From: Flavihumibacter cheonanensis
GTDB taxonomy: Bacteria; Bacteroidota; Bacteroidia; Chitinophagales; Chitinophagaceae
Reading direction: 5' to 3'
NCBI RefSeq assembly: GCF_022352215.1
Contig: NZ_JAKRWF010000001.1
Span: forward strand, 434,001 to 498,000
Length of the DNA: 64,000 nt
The position numbers and the translations under genes are program-made. Below the pieces are notes generated by a model. The model was not told where the DNA came from, made no database searches, and saw nothing but the letters and a program-made list of their open reading frames with translations. This document shows positions 1-7,785 of the stretch, piece by piece (the stretch's first letter is position 1; every line of letters starts with the position of its first letter).

Positions 1-371
1 CCTACGATATGCACTTCCGTTACAGGCTGGCCATCGTATTTTTTTACAATATCCAGCATTTGCTCTGCTGTCAGTTCCCAACCTTCTTCCTTATGCGCAT
101 ACAGCCGCGAATAGGAGCAGAAATTACAGCTGAATACACAGACATTTGTAGGTTCGATATGAAAGTTGCGATTGAAATAGGTGGTATCACCATGTTTTTG
201 TTCGCGTACATGATTTGCCAGTGCGCCTAACCAGGGTAAACTTGCTTGTTCGAAGAGCAGTATCCCTTCTTCCGGGCTTATTCTTTCTCCTCCAAAAATC
301 TTTTCAGCTATGCGTTCCAGTTGTTTGTCTGACTGATTGCCATAAAGTTGTTCAAATACTGCTTGCGTCAT
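1..371 (-). CDS. mqnE: aminodeoxyfutalosine synthase MqnE (5' part, runs off window)
   Basis: Radical SAM enzyme of the futalosine route to menaquinone, which joins the enolpyruvyl group of 3-[(1-carboxyvinyl)oxy]benzoate to the adenosyl radical. Only the first ~123 codons are here; the gene continues past base 1. The [4Fe-4S]-binding triad is visible as CVFSCNFC (C-x3-C-x2-C), preceded by NRNFHIEPTN and followed by SYSR, a context typical of MqnE rather than MqnC. The ATG at 371 lies one base after the TAA of the upstream secreted-protein gene, so the two are probably co-transcribed, although they have no obvious functional link. The family call is strong from the cluster and flanks; MqnC or another CofH-like member is the alternative. 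Confidence 0.85.
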   Translation of the reverse strand, partial: MTQAVFEQLYGNQSDKQLERIAEKIFGGERISPEEGILLFEQASLPWLGALANHVREQKHGDTTYFNRNFHIEPTNVCVFSCNFCSYSRLYAHKEEGWELTAEQMLDIVKKYDGQPVTEVHIV

Positions 372-372
372 C

Positions 373-3300
373 TTATCGGGTGGTCTTTATGATTTTCGTA
401 GTTCGAGCTCTGTTCGTGTAGATCAATCGCACATAGTAGGTACCAGCTGCCTGCCTGCGGATATCTACCGGGATATAACTACTGGCATTCCCATTGTAGG
501 AAGCGGACCAGATTATTTGTCCCGCTGTATTAACAACTTCAATGCGGCGAAGGTTCTCAAGATCCCGATAATGCCGCACCACCAATTGCCCGTCGGTAGG
601 GTTCGGAACTACCAGGTACCCCTGCTCTTTTAAAATCGGTGGCAAAGTTACGCTATAGAGCTGGATGTTATCCAGGTAAAGATTGTTACCCTGCTGGTTG
701 ATATTCCTAAAAAATACCTGGAAAGGTTGATTCGAACTAACCAGGGTAGTCAAATCAATGGAATCTGTCCGCCAGTGACTGCGAAGGGATGGTACAAACT
801 CTACTGTTCCGGGTGTATTGGGGTCAGTTACGGTTTGGAGTTCCTGGCCCCACTGGCTGACCAATAACACAGAATCCCGCCCACAGTTGGTCGTCAGCCA
901 GATTTCAAGGGTATCTGTAGGCGCTCCGGCAGGTTTGGAGGACAAGTAGGCAAGTCCAAATTTCAGGAACAGCGAATCAAAGTTTCCCGAAAGCATAGGC
1001 GGTAAAAAAAGTTCATCCCTGTCTCCCGCAACCGGGTTGATATAATTCCTCATTAGGGCAGATCTCAATCCGGTAGTTGCAGGTCCGGCAGCCACCTGCC
1101 AGCCCGGAGTACCTTCCCTTCCTTTTACTGCCAGGTTGGGAGGTGGAAAATTACCCTGTTCAAAGCTTTCCGTAATTGGTAAACTGGTTGTTTCAAAAAG
1201 GAAAAAGTTGCTGATAAGGGTATCATTGGCTGGCAGCAGATCGGGTTGGTTATTGGGCTGGTCTGTATAAACCACAAAGCGATTGTTTCCATTTGCAAAC
1301 CCAATAAAACTGCTGTCATAATTCAAACGGAAACTGGCTCCGGAGGGTATGTTGAGGCCGGTAATGGTTCTGCTGACCACGTTCTCCTGATTCAGTTGTA
1401 AGAAGATCCGGAAACTGTTGATGGGGGTCCGACCGCTGTTTACAAGTTCAATAACCGGACTAAATTGAGCTGAACAGAGCCGGTCTTCAGGTTGCAAAAT
1501 GCTGCGTACCGAAAGATCACGCAAGGGCAAACTGAAAGGGGTCAACTGTATATCATCGAGGAATATGTTCTGGCCGAATTTATTAACGCTCACAAATGCA
1601 AAACGAACATTTCCGGCACCATTAAATCTACTAACAGGAATGCTTATACGATTATTTCTCCATTCTCCTGCTGCTGGTATCCAGTTCAGATCGCCGGTGG
1701 TTCCGGTGGTAGATGCCAATCCGGCTCCTCCTTCCCTCCAGATTAGTTCAGTGAAACTATTTCCGCAATCAAGGGAGGCCATCAGCATCAGGGTGTCTGC
1801 AAATTCGGCAGAGTTGGAATAGGGTTTATAAGCATGCGCAAAACGAACAATAACGGAATCTACATTATTGAGTTGCATAGCGGGTGCGATCAGGTAATCC
1901 AGATCACCCGGACTGTTATAATTGAACACATTCAGAAAGGCGGAAGCTGTGCCACTGTTGCTGGCAAGTGTAGAGCGTGCCCAGGTAATGCTACCGGTGT
2001 TTGGATTCAACACATTCCAGCGGGTTGGTGGGAAACCGGTCCCTTCAAATCCCTGCGTAATAGTTCCAGTAACCGGTGGCTGTAAAATAAAATCAACCGA
2101 AAGACTATCATTGAAACTACGCTCATCTGCCACACCGTTCGGCTGACTTACAAATACCTGGAGCCGGTAATTTCCTTCAGTACTAGCAGTAATGGGTAGT
2201 TGAAGATTTACAGTTTGGCCAAATGCCAGGTTTCCGTTGTAATTGATAAACTGAATCGCACCATTGTTGAGTCGCCAGTTAATACGTGCGCTGGTTAACG
2301 GGAGGTTTCCGCTGTTGGATAGCTGAATGGTTGCCTGTAAGCCAGTTGCAGTACAAAAAATCTGACCGTTTAAAGGAGCGTTGATCGCAGCAAGTTTGGC
2401 ATCGTTGTTTTTATTCGGTGCCAGTTTGATGGCGGCAACTTTTGTTTTCCAGCCACCCTGGGAGCCGTACATGGAGGTGAGCCAGAAAATCGAATCTTCC
2501 ACCGGATCGGGTGCAATCATGTTGTAATCGCCCCACCGTGATGAAAAGGTTCCATAACCGGATCCGGTTACGATGGATGTTTCATCCGCCGGCAGGGTAC
2601 CGGGTGCATCATTCTGATTTCTTCCGGTTACCCGGATAGAGGGCCAGAGTGTACTGGAAGAAGCATTGTAGACGGCTGCAATTTGTCCCAACGCATTAAT
2701 GTTCATCGATGGATAAAAACGATGTGTGGCATCAGGAGAATAAGTGCCCTCCTGGTGGAGGGTCCAGCTTGATCCGGATCGCCTGAGTTCATGCCAGCGA
2801 ATACCTGCCACACCCGGACTACCGGCGTTTACCGTATGATACATCAAGATGGATTCGTGTGTAGGGAACCGCCGGTAAATGGGTTTGTCCATCACAAAAT
2901 TGGTAGTGGCCATCAGGCGATTGTTATTGCCAGGGGTGGTAATACAAGCCTGGAAATATCCGCCATCCTCGCAAATGGTGGTATTAAAGGGGGCAGTTAA
3001 AATAGAGCCTGCATTCGTTAACCGGCTGTTTGCTACGTTGTTGAAATCTACCTGAAAGGATAGCAGGCCAATACTGTCGACATCTGATTGGGTAGTACGG
3101 GCATCATCATTCCGGTAAGCAAATAAACCAGGGCTACCGGCATCCGGCATTTCTGCGCCAAATGCATTCACAGGCGCAATGCCATCGTATTTATTCACAT
3201 CTGCCAGGCGAACCCGTTGCATCTGGATATTGGTTTCACCATTCAACATCTGGGTTTTGTTGAATGCAAATAGGGAGTTCCCTGCAAAGGTGTTCTCGGG

Positions 3301-4056
3301 CAAGCTGAAATCCCGTGAGGTTGCATACCAGGCATCTGGCCAAACCGAAATCTTGGGGTAATCCGGAAAGAAACTGGCGTCGGTAAATTTGAAAATATTC
3401 CAGGCACCCAGCGGGTCGGGGGTTTGAGAAACATAAAAAATCAGGGTGTTGATATCGCCGCTTCCAACGGGGGTGCCGAATTCCATCATCACAAAACGGT
3501 TGGCGTACTGATCGTACAAACAAATGCCATCACCCGCTCCGCTGTATCCTGAGCCCTGAGTAAGGTTATCCAGGTATACCGGCTCTGTCAGTTGTGCCCC
3601 TGCTTTATTAAACACCTGAAAATAGGCACCCGAGGGACCGTTCACCATCTGGATAATATGGTTGGGACCAACACAAAGTGTCGGATCAGCCGGAGTAAGT
3701 TCTGCGGCTGACATTCCTTCACTATTTACACTGATTTCCGGCGATAATATGATGGAGGAGGAGAGCGGTCTGGGTTGCATTCCGGGTTTCCCGAATCGCA
3801 AAGGATCTTCCTTGAGATAGAGCGCGGTAGGATCTTTTGGAGGTCGGGGACCTTTGCGTTTACCCCGGTTCCAAAGTAGGCCATGCCGGTCACGAACAAT
3901 CGTATTTTGCTTACCGGGAGGGATGACCAGGTTGCGAATGGTAGGTGTGTTTCCAATCTTCTGGCCCATGCCCGATCGGATCACGGGTTGCTGCGCCTGA
4001 AGGGAAGCAAATAAACCCTGAATACAACAAATGATAATAAATAAATTCTTGAGCAT
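373..4056 (-). CDS. large secreted protein with type IX (Por) C-terminal sorting domain
   Basis: A 1227-residue exported protein. The chosen ATG (4056) starts directly at a signal peptide (MLKNLFIIICC...SLQAQ); a start 9 codons upstream would add charged residues before it. The N-terminal half (about 100-580) resembles a beta-propeller-like extracellular region. It is followed by two alternations of a CARDB-like beta-sandwich (near residues 590-690 and 880-980) and a 'choice-of-anchor J'/MAM-like jelly roll starting FEGTGFPP and FEQGNFPP. The last ~75 residues (PNPTDGQLVV...GTYYVRLIY...TKIIKTTR) are a type A T9SS sorting tail, so the protein should cross the outer membrane by the type IX system and be surface-anchored or released. 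No catalytic motif was recognised; adhesin or polymer-binding roles are guesses. Confidence 0.85.
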   Translation of the reverse strand: MLKNLFIIICCIQGLFASLQAQQPVIRSGMGQKIGNTPTIRNLVIPPGKQNTIVRDRHGLLWNRGKRKGPRPPKDPTALYLKEDPLRFGKPGMQPRPLSSSIILSPEISVNSEGMSAAELTPADPTLCVGPNHIIQMVNGPSGAYFQVFNKAGAQLTEPVYLDNLTQGSGYSGAGDGICLYDQYANRFVMMEFGTPVGSGDINTLIFYVSQTPDPLGAWNIFKFTDASFFPDYPKISVWPDAWYATSRDFSLPENTFAGNSLFAFNKTQMLNGETNIQMQRVRLADVNKYDGIAPVNAFGAEMPDAGSPGLFAYRNDDARTTQSDVDSIGLLSFQVDFNNVANSRLTNAGSILTAPFNTTICEDGGYFQACITTPGNNNRLMATTNFVMDKPIYRRFPTHESILMYHTVNAGSPGVAGIRWHELRRSGSSWTLHQEGTYSPDATHRFYPSMNINALGQIAAVYNASSSTLWPSIRVTGRNQNDAPGTLPADETSIVTGSGYGTFSSRWGDYNMIAPDPVEDSIFWLTSMYGSQGGWKTKVAAIKLAPNKNNDAKLAAINAPLNGQIFCTATGLQATIQLSNSGNLPLTSARINWRLNNGAIQFINYNGNLAFGQTVNLQLPITASTEGNYRLQVFVSQPNGVADERSFNDSLSVDFILQPPVTGTITQGFEGTGFPPTRWNVLNPNTGSITWARSTLASNSGTASAFLNVFNYNSPGDLDYLIAPAMQLNNVDSVIVRFAHAYKPYSNSAEFADTLMLMASLDCGNSFTELIWREGGAGLASTTGTTGDLNWIPAAGEWRNNRISIPVSRFNGAGNVRFAFVSVNKFGQNIFLDDIQLTPFSLPLRDLSVRSILQPEDRLCSAQFSPVIELVNSGRTPINSFRIFLQLNQENVVSRTITGLNIPSGASFRLNYDSSFIGFANGNNRFVVYTDQPNNQPDLLPANDTLISNFFLFETTSLPITESFEQGNFPPPNLAVKGREGTPGWQVAAGPATTGLRSALMRNYINPVAGDRDELFLPPMLSGNFDSLFLKFGLAYLSSKPAGAPTDTLEIWLTTNCGRDSVLLVSQWGQELQTVTDPNTPGTVEFVPSLRSHWRTDSIDLTTLVSSNQPFQVFFRNINQQGNNLYLDNIQLYSVTLPPILKEQGYLVVPNPTDGQLVVRHYRDLENLRRIEVVNTAGQIIWSASYNGNASSYIPVDIRRQAAGTYYVRLIYTNRARTTKIIKTTR

Positions 4057-4154
4057 GAACAGCTTTTCCCTTGGCCGAAACACAAATATAACTTCCAGGA
4101 GCCAAGGATGGAAAAAACATATATCTTGCTGCTACTAAAAACAGCTGTTCATGC
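4053..4154. repeat. 12-bp inverted repeat covering both divergent start codons
   Basis: GCATGAACAGCT (4053-4064) is the reverse complement of AGCTGTTCATGC (4143-4154). Each arm carries the start codon of one of the two divergent genes, so both genes begin with the same AGCTGTTCATGC context. It could be an operator pair, a shared translation leader, or chance. Confidence 0.6.
4083..4090 (-). promoter_or_regulatory. -7 box TATATTTG of the secreted-protein gene
   Basis: Read on the minus strand this is TATATTTG, matching the Bacteroidota primary-sigma -7 consensus TAnnTTTG, 26 bp before the ATG at 4056. No convincing -33 TTG was seen at the usual spacing. Confidence 0.5.
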
Positions 4155-5413
4155 ATCGATTCCAGGGTCTCATTGGTATCGTTCTCATTTTAGGGATCGC
4201 TTATTTATTCTCCAACAACAAAAAGAAGATCAATTTACGGGTGGTGGGCAGCGGAATTGCCTTGCAATTGCTGATTGCTATCCTGGTACTGAAAGTACCG
4301 GCTGTAACGCGATTTTTTCAAATGCTGGGGAAAGGCATGGAAAAGATTGAAATATTTGCCAGGCAGGGAGCATCCTTCGTATATGGCGGCATTGCAACCT
4401 ATCAACCCAATGGCACAGTGGGAAATTATGTGGCAGGCGGATTTGTTTTTGCCTTTAATGTAACGGCCACGATCATCCTGGTTTGTGCACTGGTAGCCGT
4501 TTTTTATCATTTTGGGATCATGCAGCGTATTGTGGCAGTAATCGCCAAAGCCATGAATTTTGTGATGCGGGTAAGTGGTGCGGAAGCATTGAGTAATGTG
4601 GCTTCTGCATTTGTTGGACAGGTAGAGGCACAGGTAATGATCCGCCCTTATTTACAAACCATGACCCGAAGTGAACTGCTGGCCAGTATGAGTGGAAGCC
4701 TGGCCTGTATTGCGGGTGGGATTCTGGTTGTTTATGCCAATATGGGAGCCCAGGCCGGATTAGATCTTGCTCCCAAATTGATTATGGCAAGCCTGATGGC
4801 TGCTCCCGGCGCACTGGTAATTTCTAAAATTGTATTCCCCGAAACCGAAGAAAGCCAGACCATGGGCAGGGTTAAACTGGAAGTTAAAAGCCATTATACC
4901 AATGTGGTAGATGCTATTTCACATGGTGCAGGCGATGGATTCAAAATTGCCATGAATGTAATTGCCATGCTGATCGGTTTTATTGCCGTGATTGCCTGTA
5001 TCGATTGGGTACTGATCAAAATCGGACATATTTTCAACCCGGAATTTGAACTCAGCCTTAATTATATTTTCGGAAAGATTTTCTATCCTTTCGCATGGGC
5101 CATGGGAGTACCCCTGGATGATGTTGACAATGTGGCCACCTTACTGGGACAAAAACTTACCATCAATGAGTTCGTGGCCTTTCAGAACCTGACCAACCAA
5201 TCTGTACCAGTAGTATCTGATAAAGGGTTGCTTATTGTAAGTATTGCAATTTGTGGCTTTGCTAATTTCAGTTCGGTTGGTATGCAAATTGGCGGAATCG
5301 GTGAAATTGCTCCGGGAAGAAGAAGTGATCTCGCCAGGCTGGGATTAAAAGCCCTGCTGTGCGGAACCCTGGCCTCTTACCTGAGTGCTACCATTGCCGG
5401 TATCCTGATGTAA
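4151..5413 (+). CDS. nupC: concentrative nucleoside transporter (CNT/NupC family)
   Basis: Inner-membrane nucleoside:cation symporter of 420 residues, the normal size for bacterial CNT proteins. Hydrophobic segments run throughout. Family landmarks visible are the N-terminal three-helix region, the Gate-type stretch GFVFAFNVTATIILVCAL, the VGQVEAQVMIRPYL motif (near 155-168) and the NFSSVGMQIGGIGEIAPGRR motif near residue 380. It is divergent from the type IX-secreted protein and meets the next gene tail to tail with only 3 bp between stops. Substrate (purine or pyrimidine) cannot be read from sequence alone; cation coupling is known for the family. Confidence 0.9.
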   Translation: MHRFQGLIGIVLILGIAYLFSNNKKKINLRVVGSGIALQLLIAILVLKVPAVTRFFQMLGKGMEKIEIFARQGASFVYGGIATYQPNGTVGNYVAGGFVFAFNVTATIILVCALVAVFYHFGIMQRIVAVIAKAMNFVMRVSGAEALSNVASAFVGQVEAQVMIRPYLQTMTRSELLASMSGSLACIAGGILVVYANMGAQAGLDLAPKLIMASLMAAPGALVISKIVFPETEESQTMGRVKLEVKSHYTNVVDAISHGAGDGFKIAMNVIAMLIGFIAVIACIDWVLIKIGHIFNPEFELSLNYIFGKIFYPFAWAMGVPLDDVDNVATLLGQKLTINEFVAFQNLTNQSVPVVSDKGLLIVSIAICGFANFSSVGMQIGGIGEIAPGRRSDLARLGLKALLCGTLASYLSATIAGILM

Positions 5414-5416
5414 ACC

Positions 5417-7189
5417 TTACTGGTTACGGATTACTTTAAACCGAAAGTTAAAGGGTAGGGTACGATTGCTGCTCAAGTCACGCATATTCCCGTTTGCAGT
5501 TCCTTCAATGTATTCTCCAACTTTTCCGAACTGGGTGATTTTTACCAGCCAGGTACCTGAACTGGTAAGCTGTGTTTTATTCTGGCTGAACTTTAATGTA
5601 GTTACCGGGTATTCGCCGGGATTTTCATTCCCTGAAAAACTCAGGCTGAAAGCAACAGTTGTTGGGTCATTTGCTTTGTAACAATTGATCACATAGGTTT
5701 TTTCACTATTGCCTTTAGCCTGAACCAATGAATCTGTTGGAGCTTGCAACAGATAATTGGTACCATTCAGCGTATAGCTGATATACTGCATGTTTCTTTT
5801 ATTACAGGTGCTCAGTAATCCGAGATCAACAGATCCGGTGGAAACTTCCATCATGACTGAATTACTTTCCTGGTTACCCTCTTCATCTACTGCCGTTATC
5901 TTCGCATAGGTATTGGTGTTATAGCAGCGAATCAGATTCAATTGGAAATTACCGTTGTTTATACTGGCTTTGTATTGCTGACCATCAATTACCACATTCA
6001 CCCAGCCCTTGTAAACCGGAGCCGCTTTGCAATTTTGTACTTTTCCTGATAGTACCAGGTTGTTTCTGCCTGTGGCACCGGCCTTGATGGTGCCAATCCA
6101 GTTGTTGGAAGATCCGGTATTGATTTGCTGTTTTGCCAACACTTCATCACAGGAATTTATGATACGGATTTCCATTGCCTGGTTGCTCGGTGCATTCATT
6201 AACAGATCCCCTTTATTGTTCGTGTGCACAGGGCTGCCAAGCAGTTGTTTTCCATCCGCCGTATACAATTGAATACGGGCAAATGAAAAAGCTTCACCGC
6301 TTATATCGGTAACTGTAGCTTTAAGTGGGGCAGCTGGAAGAGCTGTACCTACTGCCCATGTTGAAAAATGGGGAACCTGGGCGATATAAAAATTTCCATT
6401 GCGGTGAGCTTTCCCTTCTTCTTTCCACTCAGTGCTGATGGGATCATAGGACCAGAGAGAGAGTGCTCCCGGCACATTCATCTGTTTTGTAGCTGGAATG
6501 GGAAAACGAACAGTAGCCGACTTACCTGATTTCAATTGAAGTTGCTGACCTGCGTCACCGGTTAATTCGGTAACCACGGCACTAATAAATTGGATAGATA
6601 CTGCCTTGTTTTGTAAGTCTCTGCCCTTGGACCCGGGAATTACTCCATAAAAGCCTGGTTCATCTGCATCTTTACTGAACGCATTTACTTGTACAGTTCC
6701 TGCATACTGCTGACCATTGGCTGCCTCTGCCATAGCATCCGGACCAAACTCAATCCCTGACCCCGATGGCAAGGTATAGGATCCACCACTGGCTGCTGCA
6801 AAACGTATTCCGCTGTTCAAGGGCTCCAACTGCATCCGTACATAATGTTCTGTTTCAGGCATCACCTCAAACCCCTTGTACTCGCGGAAAAAGCCGTTTA
6901 CTGAAACCTCTACCAATCCGCTGTTGGGCTTTACCTGGATGGACGAAAACCGATAATTTCCATTGATATCCGTTGTCGTTACATGATTTCCGGAACGTAC
7001 CACTGCGCCAGCTACCGGGGCAGCCTGCTGATCCGTAATCCTCCCCTGAAGGGATATAGTAACCAGTTCCGTTTCTGTGGATTTGCCTACAGGCGGGAGA
7101 TCAGCCTGTAGATCGGGCTTTGTACAGGCATTTAACAGGATAGCACTAAACAGTACCATCCAGCCTTTACGGATGATTGGATTTGACAT
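5417..7189 (-). CDS. lipoprotein with N-terminal carboxypeptidase-regulatory-like domain
   Basis: A 590-residue predicted lipoprotein: signal peptide MSNPIIRKGWMVLFSAILLN with the lipid-modified cysteine at about residue 22 (LLNAC). After a short linker, residues ~47-110 look like a CarboxypepD_reg-like beta-sandwich (LQGRITDQQAAPVAGAVV, GNYRFSSI). A central region (PSGSGIEFGPDAM..., PHFSTWAVG) resembles the envelope domain found in other Bacteroidota lipoproteins, and a second carboxypeptidase-regulatory-like stretch lies near residues 290-360. No enzymatic motif was seen. Probable cell-envelope structural or binding role; function not known. Confidence 0.75.
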   Translation of the reverse strand: MSNPIIRKGWMVLFSAILLNACTKPDLQADLPPVGKSTETELVTISLQGRITDQQAAPVAGAVVRSGNHVTTTDINGNYRFSSIQVKPNSGLVEVSVNGFFREYKGFEVMPETEHYVRMQLEPLNSGIRFAAASGGSYTLPSGSGIEFGPDAMAEAANGQQYAGTVQVNAFSKDADEPGFYGVIPGSKGRDLQNKAVSIQFISAVVTELTGDAGQQLQLKSGKSATVRFPIPATKQMNVPGALSLWSYDPISTEWKEEGKAHRNGNFYIAQVPHFSTWAVGTALPAAPLKATVTDISGEAFSFARIQLYTADGKQLLGSPVHTNNKGDLLMNAPSNQAMEIRIINSCDEVLAKQQINTGSSNNWIGTIKAGATGRNNLVLSGKVQNCKAAPVYKGWVNVVIDGQQYKASINNGNFQLNLIRCYNTNTYAKITAVDEEGNQESNSVMMEVSTGSVDLGLLSTCNKRNMQYISYTLNGTNYLLQAPTDSLVQAKGNSEKTYVINCYKANDPTTVAFSLSFSGNENPGEYPVTTLKFSQNKTQLTSSGTWLVKITQFGKVGEYIEGTANGNMRDLSSNRTLPFNFRFKVIRNQ

Positions 7190-7304
7190 AGGGTATGAAT
7201 CTTAATCTAGAACGACGTTCAAACGGCAAATAGTATGCCGTAGACGGCGGTTCAGCGCCATTCGTCGAATAAATTCTGCCAGGATTGACCCGGATCAATA
7301 AAAG

Positions 7305-7336
7305 ATAAGAGGTCCCCCTTATGGAAGACCTCTTAT
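7305..7336 (-). terminator. intrinsic terminator of trxA
   Basis: Perfect 10-bp stem ATAAGAGGTC / GACCTCTTAT with a 12-base loop, followed on the minus strand by TCTTTTATT, starting 22 bp after the trxA stop codon. Confidence 0.75.
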
Positions 7337-7358
7337 TATTCTTTGTATCTGAATTTTA

Positions 7359-7676
7359 TCAGATATGAGCTTCGATTTTCTTTACGAAATTGGACTTTGG
7401 TTGAGCTCCAACCAGCTTGTCAACTACCTGGCCATTCTTCACAAACAGGATGGCAGGAATGGAAGTAATGCCATAATTAATGGAAAGCTGCGGGTTGTTG
7501 TCCACATTTACTTTTCCGATCTTAACCTTGCCATCGTACTCTTTGGAAAGTTCTTCGATAACCGGACCAATAGCGCGGCAGGGGCCGCACCATTCTGCCC
7601 AAAAGTCAATAACACTTAATTTATCAGACTCCAGTACTTCAGTCTGGAAATTGGAATCGGTGAATTCTAAAGCCAT
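7359..7676 (-). CDS. trxA: thioredoxin
   Basis: Cytoplasmic protein-disulfide reductase, 105 residues from the ATG at 7676 ([10 protein letters not shown]); an upstream in-frame ATG would add 15 residues not seen in thioredoxins. The active site is FWAEWCGPC with C30 and C33, and the cis-proline loop is TSIPAILF. It has its own -7 box and a terminator, so it is probably a single-gene unit downstream of dnaE. Confidence 0.96.
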   Translation of the reverse strand: MALEFTDSNFQTEVLESDKLSVIDFWAEWCGPCRAIGPVIEELSKEYDGKVKIGKVNVDNNPQLSINYGITSIPAILFVKNGQVVDKLVGAQPKSNFVKKIEAHI

Positions 7677-7718
7677 GATTCTGTATTTTATGATGTTTAT
7701 TTGATAACTCTTTAAACG

Positions 7719-7726
7719 CAAAAATA
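7719..7726 (-). promoter_or_regulatory. -7 box TATTTTTG of trxA
   Basis: Minus-strand TATTTTTG fits TAnnTTTG and lies 42 bp upstream of the trxA ATG, in the 101-bp gap after dnaE. Confidence 0.5.
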
Positions 7727-7765
7727 GTTCCGTTGGTTGAAAGGGGCTGTTATGACATAGCCAAT

Positions 7766-7785
7766 TGTTAAGTACTGTTAAGTAG
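7766..7785. repeat. tandem 10-bp duplication across the dnaE stop codon
   Basis: TGTTAAGTAC and TGTTAAGTAG stand head to tail (9 of 10 bases identical). The dnaE stop codon (7778-7780) lies inside the second copy. Confidence 0.8.
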
